This document shows positions 1 through 8,488 of a stretch of DNA of 13,790 nt, piece by piece (within the stretch, counting starts at the first letter, position 1; each line of letters starts with the position of its first letter). The notes under the pieces are model-generated. The model was not told where the DNA came from. It worked only from the letters and a program-made list of their open reading frames with translations, and ran no database searches. A program made the translations under genes and the position numbers. This DNA comes from an uncultured beta proteobacterium (GTDB lineage: Bacteria > Pseudomonadota > Gammaproteobacteria > Burkholderiales > Burkholderiaceae_C). The DNA is taken from positions 1-13,790 of the forward strand of contig CAIXMC010000424.1 in assembly GCA_903920405.1 (NCBI GenBank). The letters run 5' to 3'.

Positions 1-180
1 CATTTGCAGACATACCTGAACGAATTTGTATTCAGATTCAACCGCCGATTCTGGCCGATGGTGGCATTTGATAGCGTTTTGAAAATCGCATCACAGGCAA
101 AAGCACCAACATATCGAAATCTGTACGATATCGTGGCTCCAAGCCATTCAGTTCCCGGTCAACCTGTGCCAACCGGATAG
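1..180 (+). CDS. IS1595-family (ISXO2-like) transposase, C-terminal fragment cut by the window edge
   Basis: The first reading frame is open from base 1 to the TAG at 178-180 and gives 59 residues. It contains LQTYLNEFVFRFNRRFW, followed by a stretch ending in YRNLYDIV. The Y-L-x-E-F-x-F-R-F-N-R-R pattern is the characteristic end of the ISXO2-like DDE transposase domain of the IS1595 family, which cuts and pastes its own insertion sequence. The catalytic residues would lie upstream, outside the window, so I cannot tell whether the gene is intact. It is the only plus-strand gene and converges on the Nudix gene with 12 bp between the two stop codons. The element's right terminal repeat must lie at or just beyond this point, but with the left end missing I cannot define it. 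The family call is from memory of the motif; the frame and stop are seen directly. Confidence 0.85.
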   Translation, partial: HLQTYLNEFVFRFNRRFWPMVAFDSVLKIASQAKAPTYRNLYDIVAPSHSVPGQPVPTG

Positions 181-192
181 GCATGCACTGAA

Positions 193-786
193 CTAACATT
201 CATGATAAACACTCTTCCAGTCCAGTGACCACAAGCCAGATTGCATATTTTGTAACCAAAGTGCAGCAACCAAGGTCTTACCATCTGTGATCTCACCGTT
301 TTGGCACATGGCAAAAAAAGTATCTGGCACAACCGTAAAAACTTCCAAAAACTCCTCATCATCAAGCTGGCGTTGGCCTAAAGTAAGATGGCGCGCAAAC
401 CAAATGTCAATGAATTCTGTGGAATAAGCAATCAGTGGGTTCAACGTACCAGCATGTGCCCACTGAGCGGCTGTGTAACCTGTTTCCTCTCGCAGCTCGC
501 GAACGGCACAATCAAAGCACGATTCCCTTGCATCTAATTTACCTGCTGGAAACTCAATCATGACGCGACCCATGGGGTAGCGAAATTGTCGTTCAAGCAC
601 AAGCTCTATTTGCCCCTGTGCATCTTCAAGCAAAGGAATCACCATGACTGCACCAGGGTGAACAACATACTCACGCATAACCACTGCACCATTAGGCAGT
701 CTGACCTCGTCACGACAAGCACGCAGCAGTTGCCCCTGAAACAACTCTGTGCTACTGACCTGGATTTCGGACAATTGTTCGGTCAC
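193..786 (-). CDS. Nudix hydrolase, ADP-ribose pyrophosphatase type
   Basis: This 197-residue protein probably hydrolyses ADP-ribose or a related nucleoside diphosphate sugar to AMP plus a sugar phosphate in the cytoplasm. A perfect Nudix box (G-x5-E-x7-R-E-x-x-E-E-x-G) spans residues 82-104, from GKLDARE to REETGY. Just before it are QFRYP (67-71) and EFPAG (78-82), both typical of the ADP-ribose pyrophosphatase branch. An acidic loop LDDEEF (141-146) after the box could supply the catalytic base. The start is GTG at 784-786: an in-frame TGA lies two codons upstream, and the next candidate is TTG at codon 5. The ribosome binding site is weak (GGA about 12 nt upstream), so translation may depend on nuoN, which ends 27 bp upstream. 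Position and spacing suggest co-transcription with nuo. The last seven residues (KSVYHEC) adjoin the transposase and may not be original. Exact substrate is inferred, not shown. Confidence 0.9.
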   Translation of the reverse strand: MTEQLSEIQVSSTELFQGQLLRACRDEVRLPNGAVVMREYVVHPGAVMVIPLLEDAQGQIELVLERQFRYPMGRVMIEFPAGKLDARESCFDCAVRELREETGYTAAQWAHAGTLNPLIAYSTEFIDIWFARHLTLGQRQLDDEEFLEVFTVVPDTFFAMCQNGEITDGKTLVAALWLQNMQSGLWSLDWKSVYHEC

Positions 787-813
787 AACTCAAATGTTCC
801 AATACCGTGAATG

Positions 814-2304
814 TCAGTTTGCCAGCATTTGCGTAATGGAATTTGTGCAGATCGTCATTAAAGAACCTGGCATCAGACCCAGAACCAACAATAAGGCAGC
901 ATTGAGAGTCAGCACTGCCTGCACATCAAACGATGATGTCACTGCGCTATTGATTTCAGGAGCATCAAAATACATGACCTTGACAACACGCAAATAATAA
1001 AAAGCTCCCACTAGGGACATCATCACGGCAAACACGGCCACAGCCAGGTGCAATGCACCACCTGAGGCCAACAAAGTCTGCAACACAGCCAATTTGGCAT
1101 AAAAACCCAACATGGGTGGAATACCAGCCAGGGAAAACATACAAAGTGTCATGACTCCGGCGTAGAAGGGACTGCGTTGGTTTAACCCCGCAAAGTCAGA
1201 AATTTCTTCACTTTCAAATCCGGTACGTGCCATGAGCAAAATCACACCAAAGCTCGCCAGTGTGGTTAAGACGTACGACACTACATAAAACATGGATGCG
1301 CTGTAACCATGTCCTGCTATCGATACTTGAGTGCCACCAGCGCCAGACATCATCCCGATGAGAACAAAGCCCATGTGTGAGATAGTGGAAAAAGCAAGCA
1401 TGCGCTTAAGATTGGTCTGGGCAATAGCCGCCAGATTACCAATGGCAAGCGATAACACCGACAAAACCATCAGCATCTGCTGCCAATCAACGGCCAAGGG
1501 AAACAGACCTTCAACCAACAAACGCATGAAGACTGCAAAGGCTGCCAGTTTGGGCGCACCAGCCACCAGCAAGGTGATGGCAGTGGGCGCGCCTTGATAA
1601 ACATCAGGAATCCACATGTGAAAAGGTACGACCCCCAGCTTGAAAGCCAGACCTGCCACCACAAACACCAGACCAAATACGAGAACCTGATGTTTGATTT
1701 GGCCTGAATTGATGGCTTTGAAAACCTCTTGCAAGTCAAGAGAACCCGTAGCACCGTAGAGCATGGACAAACCGTAAAGTAAAAATCCAGATGCCAAAGC
1801 ACCCAAAATAAAATATTTCATGGCGGCTTCAGTGGCCAGCGTGTGATCGCGTCGTAACGCCACCAGTGCGTAACTGGAAAAAGTCAATAACTCGATACCC
1901 AGATAAATGACCAGAAAATTGTTGCCAGAGATCATGACAAACATGCCCAGCAGAGAGAAAAGACTGAGTACAAAGAGTTCGCCCCCCCTCTTCAACATGT
2001 CGCGGTCAACTGCATACGGCTTGGCATAAACCAGAGTAGCCATCAATGCCAAAGTAGCAAAACACTTGAGCCAATTGCCCATGACATCGTGGACGACCAT
2101 GTTGCCAAAACCATGCAGGGTGTGTCCGGTCACAGCGTAGTTGGCTTGCAAAGCGGCAACCACGGCGAGAGAGAGCATGGTCAAAATATAAGTCTCGGTG
2201 CGCTGCGAACTCTTGACGGTCAAGTCAAACAAGGCAATGACACATGCCATGATGAACAAAAGCATCTCGGGATAAACAACAATCAAACTGAGTTGGTCAA
2301 TCAT
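814..2304 (-). CDS. nuoN: NADH-quinone oxidoreductase subunit N
   Basis: This 496-residue protein is highly hydrophobic throughout and is one of the three antiporter-like proton-pumping subunits of the complex I membrane arm; the family has about 14 membrane helices. The conserved channel residues are visible: E138 in YLGIELL, K222 in AFKLGVVPFHMW, K252 in GAPKLAAF and K404 in GFYAKLAVL. WIPDVYQGAP (231-240) is a family signature. The length matches the usual 480-500 residues. The start is ATG at 2302-2304 with a purine-rich GAGAG four bases upstream, a weak ribosome binding site. It follows nuoM by 29 bp and precedes the Nudix gene by 27 bp. It is the last nuo gene of the operon, as usual. 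Confidence 0.98.
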   Translation of the reverse strand: MIDQLSLIVVYPEMLLFIMACVIALFDLTVKSSQRTETYILTMLSLAVVAALQANYAVTGHTLHGFGNMVVHDVMGNWLKCFATLALMATLVYAKPYAVDRDMLKRGGELFVLSLFSLLGMFVMISGNNFLVIYLGIELLTFSSYALVALRRDHTLATEAAMKYFILGALASGFLLYGLSMLYGATGSLDLQEVFKAINSGQIKHQVLVFGLVFVVAGLAFKLGVVPFHMWIPDVYQGAPTAITLLVAGAPKLAAFAVFMRLLVEGLFPLAVDWQQMLMVLSVLSLAIGNLAAIAQTNLKRMLAFSTISHMGFVLIGMMSGAGGTQVSIAGHGYSASMFYVVSYVLTTLASFGVILLMARTGFESEEISDFAGLNQRSPFYAGVMTLCMFSLAGIPPMLGFYAKLAVLQTLLASGGALHLAVAVFAVMMSLVGAFYYLRVVKVMYFDAPEINSAVTSSFDVQAVLTLNAALLLVLGLMPGSLMTICTNSITQMLAN

Positions 2305-2333
2305 GGAACTCTCTTATCTTCAAGGTATGCAAA

Positions 2334-3818
2334 TCAGTTGACAGTGTTTAGTTTTGACTGGGCAACGTGTTGGAGTAACTCTGCCACAGAGACATCCATC
2401 ACATCGGTGATGGGCTTGGGGAAAAGTCCCATGTAAAGAATCAACACGGCCAACAGGGTCAAAAATAAGAATTCTCGTGGGCATATATCGTGCATTTTTT
2501 TGACATGGTCATTGGCTACATGGCCAAGATAGACCCGCTTGAACATCCACAGCGTGTAGGCAGCGCCAAAGAATAATGCACTGGCTGCAGCCATACCCAC
2601 CCAGAAATTAAACTGGACAGCACCCAAAATCACCATCCACTCGCCCACAAAACCAGCCGTGCCCGGCAATCCACAATTAGCCATAAAAAAGAGCAAGGCA
2701 AAGGCTGTAAATTTAGGCATGGTGTTGATGACGCCGCCGTAACTTGCAATATCACGTGAATGCACACGGTCATACAAGACACCAATCCCCAGGAACATGG
2801 CAGCAGAGACAAAGCCATGAGAAATCATTTGCACAATGCCACCTGCAACACCTAGGTCATTAAAAATAAAAAAACCAAGTGTGACAAAACCCATATGTGC
2901 AACCGACGAATACGCCACCAGCTTTTTCATATCGGTTTGAACCAAACTGACCAACCCAACATAAATCACTGCCACCAACGACAGAGCAATCATCAAACCT
3001 GCCCACTCGTGCGCAGCGTCAGGCGTAATAGGCAAAGAAAATCGCAAGAAACCATAAGCGCCAAGTTTAAGCATGATGGCTGCCAGCACTGCCGAGCCAC
3101 CCGTAGGGGCTTCCACATGCACATCAGGCAGCCAGGTATGCACCGGCCACATGGGAACTTTCACAGCAAAAGCGGCCAAAAATGCAAAAAACAGCCACGT
3201 TTGCACAGTGCCCTCAAGGGGAAGTTGTTGCCAAAGCAACATATCAAAACTGCCATTGGATGCGTTGTACAAATAAATCAATGCCAGTAACAGCAATAAT
3301 GAACCCAGCAGCGTGTATAAAAAAAACTTGAATGCAGCATATATTTTATTGGCACCGCCCCAAATACCAATAATAAGGTACATCGGAATTAAAGTGGCTT
3401 CAAAGAAAACATAAAACAACATGCCATCCAAAGCACAAAATACACCAATCATCAGGCCACTTAAAATAAGAAAAGCGCCCATGTATTGATTGACACGTTG
3501 AGTAATAACTTCCCAACCGGCAATGACCACAATAACATTGATGAATGCCGTCAAAAGCACAAACCAAAGCGAAATGCCATCAATTCCCAAATGGTAATGA
3601 ATATTAAAACGATCAATCCACGGCAACCATTCCACAAATTGCATGGATGCTGTAGTCACATCAAAATGAATGTACAGGGGGATGGTGACCATCAACCCCA
3701 ATAACGCGCCGATCAGAGCAACCCAACGAACAACATTGGCTTGATCGTCACGCCCCAATATCAACAAAATGACACCGAAAATAATTGGTGTCCAAATAGC
3801 CAGGCTCAGCAAACCCAT
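2334..3818 (-). CDS. nuoM: NADH-quinone oxidoreductase subunit M
   Basis: The product is an antiporter-like proton-pumping subunit of the membrane arm, between NuoN and NuoL in the assembled complex. The chosen start (ATG 3816-3818, MGLLSLAIW) gives 494 residues, the normal family length and a typical NuoM opening. The frame is open ten codons further upstream to 3848, but that would overlap nuoL and bypass the good AGGAG ribosome binding site at 3829-3833. Key residues are present: E140 in FYVFFEATLIPMY, K220 in AFAVKVPMWPVHTWLPD, K251 in AIMLKLGAYGF, and E393 in GFVGEWMV. The first two match the channel glutamate and lysine known from the E. coli enzyme. It starts 13 bp after the nuoL stop. 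Confidence 0.98.
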   Translation of the reverse strand: MGLLSLAIWTPIIFGVILLILGRDDQANVVRWVALIGALLGLMVTIPLYIHFDVTTASMQFVEWLPWIDRFNIHYHLGIDGISLWFVLLTAFINVIVVIAGWEVITQRVNQYMGAFLILSGLMIGVFCALDGMLFYVFFEATLIPMYLIIGIWGGANKIYAAFKFFLYTLLGSLLLLLALIYLYNASNGSFDMLLWQQLPLEGTVQTWLFFAFLAAFAVKVPMWPVHTWLPDVHVEAPTGGSAVLAAIMLKLGAYGFLRFSLPITPDAAHEWAGLMIALSLVAVIYVGLVSLVQTDMKKLVAYSSVAHMGFVTLGFFIFNDLGVAGGIVQMISHGFVSAAMFLGIGVLYDRVHSRDIASYGGVINTMPKFTAFALLFFMANCGLPGTAGFVGEWMVILGAVQFNFWVGMAAASALFFGAAYTLWMFKRVYLGHVANDHVKKMHDICPREFLFLTLLAVLILYMGLFPKPITDVMDVSVAELLQHVAQSKLNTVN

Positions 3819-3828
3819 TTTTATATTT

Positions 3829-3833
3829 CTCCT
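3829..3833 (-). promoter_or_regulatory. Ribosome binding site of nuoM
   Basis: AGGAG on the minus strand lies 10 nt before ATG 3818 and overlaps the TAG stop of nuoL. It decides the nuoM start in favour of 3818 over the longer open frame reaching 3848, and implies translational coupling to nuoL. Confidence 0.8.
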
Positions 3834-5850
3834 ATTTGAGCCAGACAAAGTATGTCATCAAGACAAAAACACCCAAAACCATGGTCAATGCATAATCATA
3901 CAGATAACCCGTTTGGAATTTTCTCACTACGCCTGAAACCCAACCCACCAAGCGCCACGAACCATTCACGCAGGCACCGTCAATAACACCCTGATCGCCT
4001 GCCTTCCACAGTGCAGTACCCAAACCACGCACCAAAGGTGCCAATACATTTTCGTTAAACCAGTCAATGTAATACTTATTTTCAAGAACGGTATAAACTG
4101 TTTGAAAACGTTTCCTGATAGCTGTGGGCAGTGCTGGATTGACCATGTACAGATAGTAGGCACTGAGGACACCACCCAACGCCAACCAAAAGGGCGCTGA
4201 CATTAAGCCGTGAAAGGCCATTTGTGCAGGGCCATGAAACTCCTCACGCAACATTTCCATCGCCTTGTGAATTTCAGAATTAACAAGAATAGAACCATAG
4301 AAAAAGTCTCCAAATAAAATTGAAGATATTGTCAAATAACCAATCAACACAGATGGAATAGCCAACATAATGAGCGGCACAGTCACGACCCAGGGAGATT
4401 CGTGAGGCTTGTGTGTACCTTGGTGTCCATGATGGGTATGGTGGGCATGGTGTTTGTCTGGATTTTGGTCCATACGCTCTGATCCGTGAAACACTAAAAA
4501 GTACAGGCGAGACGAATAAAACGCCGTGACAAAAACGCCCGCAAGCACGGAAAAATAAGCCAAACCGGCTGCTGGCAACTGGCTAGCGTGAACCGCCACG
4601 ATGATGGCATCTTTGGAATAAAAGCCAGAAAACAAAGGCGTGCCAATGAGCGCGAGTGACCCCAGCAAAAAAGTGACCCAAGTGATGGGCATGTATTTGC
4701 GCAAGCCTCCCATCCACCGAATATCCTGGTTGTGATGCACCCCCATGATGACTGATCCCGCCGCCAGGAACAACAAAGCCTTAAAGAAAGCGTGTGTCAT
4801 TAAATGAAACACGGCAACAGAATAGGCTGACGCGCCCAATGCCACCGTCATGTACCCCAATTGCGACAGCGTGGAATAAGCCACCACCCGTTTGATGTCA
4901 TTTTGAACGATGCCCAGAAAACCCATGAACAAGGCGGTAATAGAACCAATCACCAGGATAAAGTTAAGAGCGGTGTCACTTAACTCAAACAATGGAGACA
5001 TTCTGGCGACCATAAAAATACCCGCAGTGACCATGGTAGCGGCATGAATCAATGCAGAAATGGGGGTAGGACCTTCCATGGAATCTGGCAACCAGACATG
5101 CAAAGGAAATTGTGCAGATTTACCCATGGCACCAATGAACAAACAAATGCAAATGACCGTCATTAACATCCAGTGGGTGCCAGGCAAAAGAAACTGCGAA
5201 AGTTCAGCCGCCTGTTCAAAGTTTTCGTGGTAATTGAGTGTGCCACTGTAGGACACCAATAAACCGATGCCCAGAATAAAACCAAAATCCCCCACCCGAT
5301 TGACCAAAAACGCCTTCATATTGGCAAAATTGGCCGATGGCTTATTGAACCAAAATCCAATCAACAAATAGGACACCAATCCGACGGCTTCCCAACCAAA
5401 AAACAGTTGCAACATGTTGTTGCTCATCACCAGCATCAGCATGGAAAAGGTAAAGAGCGAGATATAGGAAAAGAAGCGGTTATAGCCTTTGTCCTCTTGC
5501 ATGTAACCGATGGTGTAGATATGAATCATCAGCGATACGAAGGTAACAACGGTCATCATCATGGCCGTTAAACCATCAACCAAAAAACCAACTTCCATTT
5601 TGAGGCCACCCAACACCATCCAGGTGTAAATGGTATCGTCAAAGCGTGCGTCATGAAGCACCACGTTTTTAAGGGTAATGGCGGAGAGCACAAACGCCAT
5701 GAAGACACCCAAAATGGTCAGGGAATGAGCAGCCAGACGCCCTATTAGGTTACCACCAAGTTTTGTTCCAAAAATGCCAACCGTCACAGAGGCTGCCAGG
5801 GGCAACAGAGGAATGGCCAGAAGGGTGGAAGCAGAGAGGGTTGCACACAT
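3832..5850 (-). CDS. nuoL: NADH-quinone oxidoreductase subunit L
   Basis: This is the largest antiporter-like subunit, at the distal end of the membrane arm, with a long lateral amphipathic helix and a C-terminal anchor helix. The start is ATG 5848-5850 (MCATLSASTLL), giving 672 residues, within the usual range; a TTG two codons upstream would sit directly against the ribosome binding site and is rejected. Channel residues are visible: E154 in LFFGWEAVGLVSYLLIGFW, K244 in GAMGKSAQFPLHVWLPDSM, and K413 in GFYSKDAII. EGPTPISALIHAATMVTAG (259-277) is the family signature. A histidine-rich hydrophilic loop lies at residues 467-483, before HESPWV. The C-terminal YYIDWFNENV segment and final hydrophobic stretch fit the lateral helix and anchor. 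It starts 2 bp after the nuoK stop. Confidence 0.98.
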   Translation of the reverse strand: MCATLSASTLLAIPLLPLAASVTVGIFGTKLGGNLIGRLAAHSLTILGVFMAFVLSAITLKNVVLHDARFDDTIYTWMVLGGLKMEVGFLVDGLTAMMMTVVTFVSLMIHIYTIGYMQEDKGYNRFFSYISLFTFSMLMLVMSNNMLQLFFGWEAVGLVSYLLIGFWFNKPSANFANMKAFLVNRVGDFGFILGIGLLVSYSGTLNYHENFEQAAELSQFLLPGTHWMLMTVICICLFIGAMGKSAQFPLHVWLPDSMEGPTPISALIHAATMVTAGIFMVARMSPLFELSDTALNFILVIGSITALFMGFLGIVQNDIKRVVAYSTLSQLGYMTVALGASAYSVAVFHLMTHAFFKALLFLAAGSVIMGVHHNQDIRWMGGLRKYMPITWVTFLLGSLALIGTPLFSGFYSKDAIIVAVHASQLPAAGLAYFSVLAGVFVTAFYSSRLYFLVFHGSERMDQNPDKHHAHHTHHGHQGTHKPHESPWVVTVPLIMLAIPSVLIGYLTISSILFGDFFYGSILVNSEIHKAMEMLREEFHGPAQMAFHGLMSAPFWLALGGVLSAYYLYMVNPALPTAIRKRFQTVYTVLENKYYIDWFNENVLAPLVRGLGTALWKAGDQGVIDGACVNGSWRLVGWVSGVVRKFQTGYLYDYALTMVLGVFVLMTYFVWLK

Positions 5851-5852
5851 GT

Positions 5853-6161
5853 TCAACCCCTTAACGAATTGAGTTCATCCACATTGATGCTGGACTTGTT
5901 ACGGAACAAAAGAATCAGAATGGCCAATCCGATGGCAGATTCTGCGGCTGCTACTGTCATGATAAAAAAGACAAAAATCTGTCCATGCATGTCGCCAAGG
6001 TAGTAAGAAAAGGCAACAAAATTGGTATTGACTGCCAGAAGCATCAGTTCGATCGCCATCATCAGAACAATCAGGTTTTTGCGATTCAAAAAAATACCAA
6101 CCACTGAGAGCGCAAACAAAATAGCGCCCAATGACAAAAAGTGACCCAAAGTTAGCGTCAT
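5853..6161 (-). CDS. nuoK: NADH-quinone oxidoreductase subunit K
   Basis: This 102-residue protein has three predicted membrane helices, the standard size and form of NuoK in the complex I membrane arm. It carries the two buried glutamates needed for proton transfer: E38 in [12 protein letters not shown] and E74 in [14 protein letters not shown], matching E36 and E72 known in E. coli. The start ATG 6159-6161 overlaps the nuoJ stop by 4 bp (ATGA). A strong ribosome binding site, GGAGGG, lies 6 nt upstream at 6168-6173 within nuoJ. Its stop is 2 bp before the nuoL start, so J, K and L are probably translationally coupled. Confidence 0.98.
   Translation of the reverse strand: MTLTLGHFLSLGAILFALSVVGIFLNRKNLIVLMMAIELMLLAVNTNFVAFSYYLGDMHGQIFVFFIMTVAAAESAIGLAILILLFRNKSSINVDELNSLRG
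5857..5862 (-). promoter_or_regulatory. Ribosome binding site of nuoL
   Basis: AAGGGG on the minus strand, inside the last codons of nuoK, is 6 nt before ATG 5850. This spacing supports ATG 5850 and rules out the TTG at 5854-5856, which would leave no spacer. Confidence 0.75.
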
Positions 6162-6784
6162 GCTTTACCCTCCAGTGGTGCGGCCTGCGTTGTCGCCATT
6201 TTGACGATAACCAAGCGATCTGCCGCACGGACACTGACCTGATCCGCGGGATCAATCGCTTTAACGTCTTTACGCTGTCTTAGGGTGAGTGCGATAGCTG
6301 AAATCATGCCCACCAACAAAAGAGCAGCAGCAATTTCGAGCGGGTACAAATAGTGGGTATAGAGCAACTTGCCTAATTCTTTGGTGTTGGACATTTTCAT
6401 ATCCGCCACTATTGGCAAAACAGCAGGTTCATCACCCGCGCTAAAACCACCCATTAAAACAGCAGACATCTCGAAAATAATAAAGACACCAATGAGCGCA
6501 GCCATGGGGAAATGTTTCCAAAATCCCTCACGAATGCCATCCATGCGAATGTCAAGCATCATGACCACAAATAAAAACAACACCATGACCGCACCCACAT
6601 AAACCAGCACCAAAGAAATAGCCAAAAACTCGGCTTTGAGGAGCATCCAGATCATGGAGGTCTGAAAAAAAGTCAACACCAAAAACAAGACAGCATGAAC
6701 GGGGTTGCGCGCCGTGACGACACGAAAGGCTGCAAATAAAATAATTGCAGCAAAAACATAAAACAAAGCAGTCTTGACATCCAT
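6158..6784 (-). CDS. nuoJ: NADH-quinone oxidoreductase subunit J
   Basis: This 208-residue protein has a hydrophobic N-terminal two-thirds with about five membrane helices and a charged cytoplasmic tail, as usual for NuoJ. The family signature [14 protein letters not shown] (27-40) and the conserved [16 protein letters not shown] (61-76) are present; the latter forms the third helix, with its pi-bulge, that links quinone-site movement to proton pumping. The start is ATG 6782-6784, with a weak GGAAAG site about 14 nt upstream. It begins 23 bp after the nuoI stop and overlaps nuoK by 4 bp. No truncation is visible. Confidence 0.97.
   Translation of the reverse strand: MDVKTALFYVFAAIILFAAFRVVTARNPVHAVLFLVLTFFQTSMIWMLLKAEFLAISLVLVYVGAVMVLFLFVVMMLDIRMDGIREGFWKHFPMAALIGVFIIFEMSAVLMGGFSAGDEPAVLPIVADMKMSNTKELGKLLYTHYLYPLEIAAALLLVGMISAIALTLRQRKDVKAIDPADQVSVRAADRLVIVKMATTQAAPLEGKA
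6168..6173 (-). promoter_or_regulatory. Ribosome binding site of nuoK
   Basis: GGAGGG on the minus strand, 6 nt before the nuoK ATG and inside the nuoJ coding sequence. It is the strongest such site in the window and fits the small, stoichiometric NuoK being made from an overlapping start. Confidence 0.75.
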
Positions 6785-6807
6785 ATTTAATTTATCTTTC
6801 CACTATC

Positions 6808-7341
6808 TCAACGGTATTTTGCATCTGCCGCCTTGGCAGTAGCAATTTCTTTTTCATACCTGTCGCCAATGGCCAATAACATGTCCTTGGTGAAATATAA
6901 ATCTCCCCGTTTTTCGCCGTGATACTCAAAAAGTGGGGTCTCAACAATGGAATCTACGGGGCAACTTTCCTCGCACAAGCCACAAAAAATGCACTTGGTC
7001 AAGTCAATGTCATAACGGGTGGTGCGACGCGAACCATCGTTTCTGATTTCAGATTCAATGGTGATGGCCATGGCAGGGCAAACGGCTTCACATAATTTGC
7101 AGGCAATACACCGCTCTTCGCCGTTCTCGTAACGCCGCAAGGCGTGCAAACCCCTGAAGCGGGGCGACAAAGGGGTTTTTTCTTCAGGATACTCGAGTGT
7201 GATTTTTCTGCGAAATGCATATTTTCCCGTCAATGCCAATCCCTGAAAAAATTCAGTCAGCATAAAACTGGACAAAAAATCCTTGAGAGAAAAGGCTGAT
7301 TTTTTTGAACTCACAATAATACTCAAGATGGGTTTGAACAT
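6808..7341 (-). CDS. nuoI: NADH-quinone oxidoreductase subunit I (two 4Fe-4S clusters)
   Basis: A ferredoxin-like subunit of the connecting arm that passes electrons from NuoG towards NuoB. Two classic CxxCxxCxxxCP motifs are visible: C78, C81, C84, C88 ([12 protein letters not shown]) and C117, C120, C123, C127 ([12 protein letters not shown]), the ligands of clusters N6a and N6b. [20 protein letters not shown] precedes them and [16 protein letters not shown] follows, both strongly conserved. The ATG at 7341 gives 177 residues, longer than the roughly 160-170 I expect for relatives, and has no good ribosome binding site. A GTG at 7312-7314 (codon 10) would give a start of [13 protein letters not shown] and is a real alternative; the stop of the upstream frame is at 7351-7353, so no longer start exists. 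A 64-bp gap separates it from nuoH. Confidence 0.96.
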   Translation of the reverse strand: MFKPILSIIVSSKKSAFSLKDFLSSFMLTEFFQGLALTGKYAFRRKITLEYPEEKTPLSPRFRGLHALRRYENGEERCIACKLCEAVCPAMAITIESEIRNDGSRRTTRYDIDLTKCIFCGLCEESCPVDSIVETPLFEYHGEKRGDLYFTKDMLLAIGDRYEKEIATAKAADAKYR

Positions 7342-7405
7342 GAACCAGGTTTAGGATAGGGTCATCAATAACTTTTGCATTTGACTCGTCCGCTTTGGGA
7401 TATCC
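7342..7405 (-). other. 64-bp nuoH-nuoI intergenic gap
   Basis: This is the longest non-coding stretch between nuo genes in the window. It holds an 8-bp palindrome, GGATATCC, at 7398-7405 next to the nuoH stop, and no clear hairpin with a U tract. No strong ribosome binding site for nuoI is visible. An ATG that opens a nine-codon frame (MQKLLMTLS, then TAA) lies within it; this is probably chance. Confidence 0.5.
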
Positions 7406-8488
7406 TTAGTTCCAAATATTCCAGGGGGTTTGCATCCATACTGCAATAACCACCAACCATACCAGCGTGACTGGAATAAATATTTTCCAACCCAATCGCA
7501 TAATTTGGTCGTAACGGTAACGGGGAAAGGTAGCTCTTACCCAAATAAACAAGGTGACAACCAGGCAGGTTTTTAGGCCCAACCAAATCCAGCCGGGTAC
7601 CCAATTGAACAAGACACTGTCAATGGGTGACAGCCACCCACCCAAAAAGAGAATACTGGTCAAAACAGACATCAACCACATATTGGCGTATTCAGCCAGA
7701 TAAAACGTTGAATAAGACATACCTGAGTATTCCACCATGTGGCCAGCCACAATTTCAGATTCGCCCTCGACCACATCAAACGGGTGACGATTGGTCTCGG
7801 CCAACCCCGATATGAAATAAACCACCAATATGGGTAGCAGTGGCAGCCAGTTCCACGACAAAAAATTCAATCCCCATTGTGCAAATTGACCTCGGCTTTG
7901 GCTCATCACAATGTCTGTCATGTTCAAACTGGCAGAGACCATCATCACAATCACAATGCAAAAACCCATCGCCAATTCATAACTCACCATTTGAGCTGAA
8001 GCGCGAATGGCACCCAAAAATGGATATTTGGAATTGGACGACCACCCGGCAATCACCACACCATAAACCTCCATGGAAGCAACTGCCATGACAAACAGCA
8101 AACCAGCGTTGATGTTGGAGAGGACAATATCAGGCCCAAAGGGAATAACCGCCCATGCCACCAGTGCAGGCATGAGGGTCAGCACAGGCCCCAGAAAAAA
8201 CAACTCTTTGTTGGCATGGGTGGGCACCAAAATTTCTTTCGTCAATAGTTTCAAGGCATCAGCAATCGGCTGCAACAACCCAAACGGACCCACACGGTTA
8301 GGACCAAGGCGAATTTGCATCCAACTGATGAGCTTACGCTCCCACAATGTCAGGTAAGCCACTCCCCCCATCAAAGGCATCAGCAGCAAGGTAATTTTGA
8401 GCAACGCCCAAGCAACAGGCCAGGCCAAGTCACGCCACCAAGGCGCGTCGATAAAACCGATCCCTAAGCCAAATACAAAGTCAATCAT
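7406..8488 (-). CDS. nuoH: NADH-quinone oxidoreductase subunit H
   Basis: This 360-residue membrane subunit (about eight helices in the family) joins the membrane arm to the hydrophilic arm and forms part of the quinone chamber and the first proton path. Diagnostic stretches are [19 protein letters not shown] (50-68) and the acidic quinone-side loop containing ETNRHPFD (231-238) and [17 protein letters not shown] (241-257). Length is as expected and the C-terminus [10 protein letters not shown] is typical. The start ATG 8486-8488 overlaps the nuoG stop by 4 bp (ATGA), with an AAAGGG site 7 nt upstream at 8496-8501. It is followed by the operon's longest internal gap. Confidence 0.98.
   Translation of the reverse strand: MIDFVFGLGIGFIDAPWWRDLAWPVAWALLKITLLLMPLMGGVAYLTLWERKLISWMQIRLGPNRVGPFGLLQPIADALKLLTKEILVPTHANKELFFLGPVLTLMPALVAWAVIPFGPDIVLSNINAGLLFVMAVASMEVYGVVIAGWSSNSKYPFLGAIRASAQMVSYELAMGFCIVIVMMVSASLNMTDIVMSQSRGQFAQWGLNFLSWNWLPLLPILVVYFISGLAETNRHPFDVVEGESEIVAGHMVEYSGMSYSTFYLAEYANMWLMSVLTSILFLGGWLSPIDSVLFNWVPGWIWLGLKTCLVVTLFIWVRATFPRYRYDQIMRLGWKIFIPVTLVWLVVIAVWMQTPWNIWN

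Noticed and set aside
155..176. Possible hairpin CCGGT...ACCGG as a terminator for the operon
   Set aside because: The stem is only 5 bp with a 12-nt loop and there is no U tract on either strand; it lies in the transposase coding sequence.
181..192. GCATGC palindrome between the two convergent stop codons
   Set aside because: Six bases are too short to call a terminator or an insertion-sequence repeat without the other end of the element.
2089..2436. A 115-codon plus-strand frame spanning the nuoM-nuoN junction
   Set aside because: It crosses the ends of two well-supported minus-strand genes and shows no recognisable domain.
2895..3290. A 131-codon open frame on the plus strand
   Set aside because: Antisense to nuoM; its Cys-, His- and Gln-rich translation reflects the complement of hydrophobic membrane-protein codons, not a real protein.
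3819..3848. Ten-codon upstream extension of nuoM (MSGSNRRNIK)
   Set aside because: It overlaps nuoL and would start before the AGGAG site that precedes ATG 3818; MGLLSLAIW is the normal NuoM beginning.
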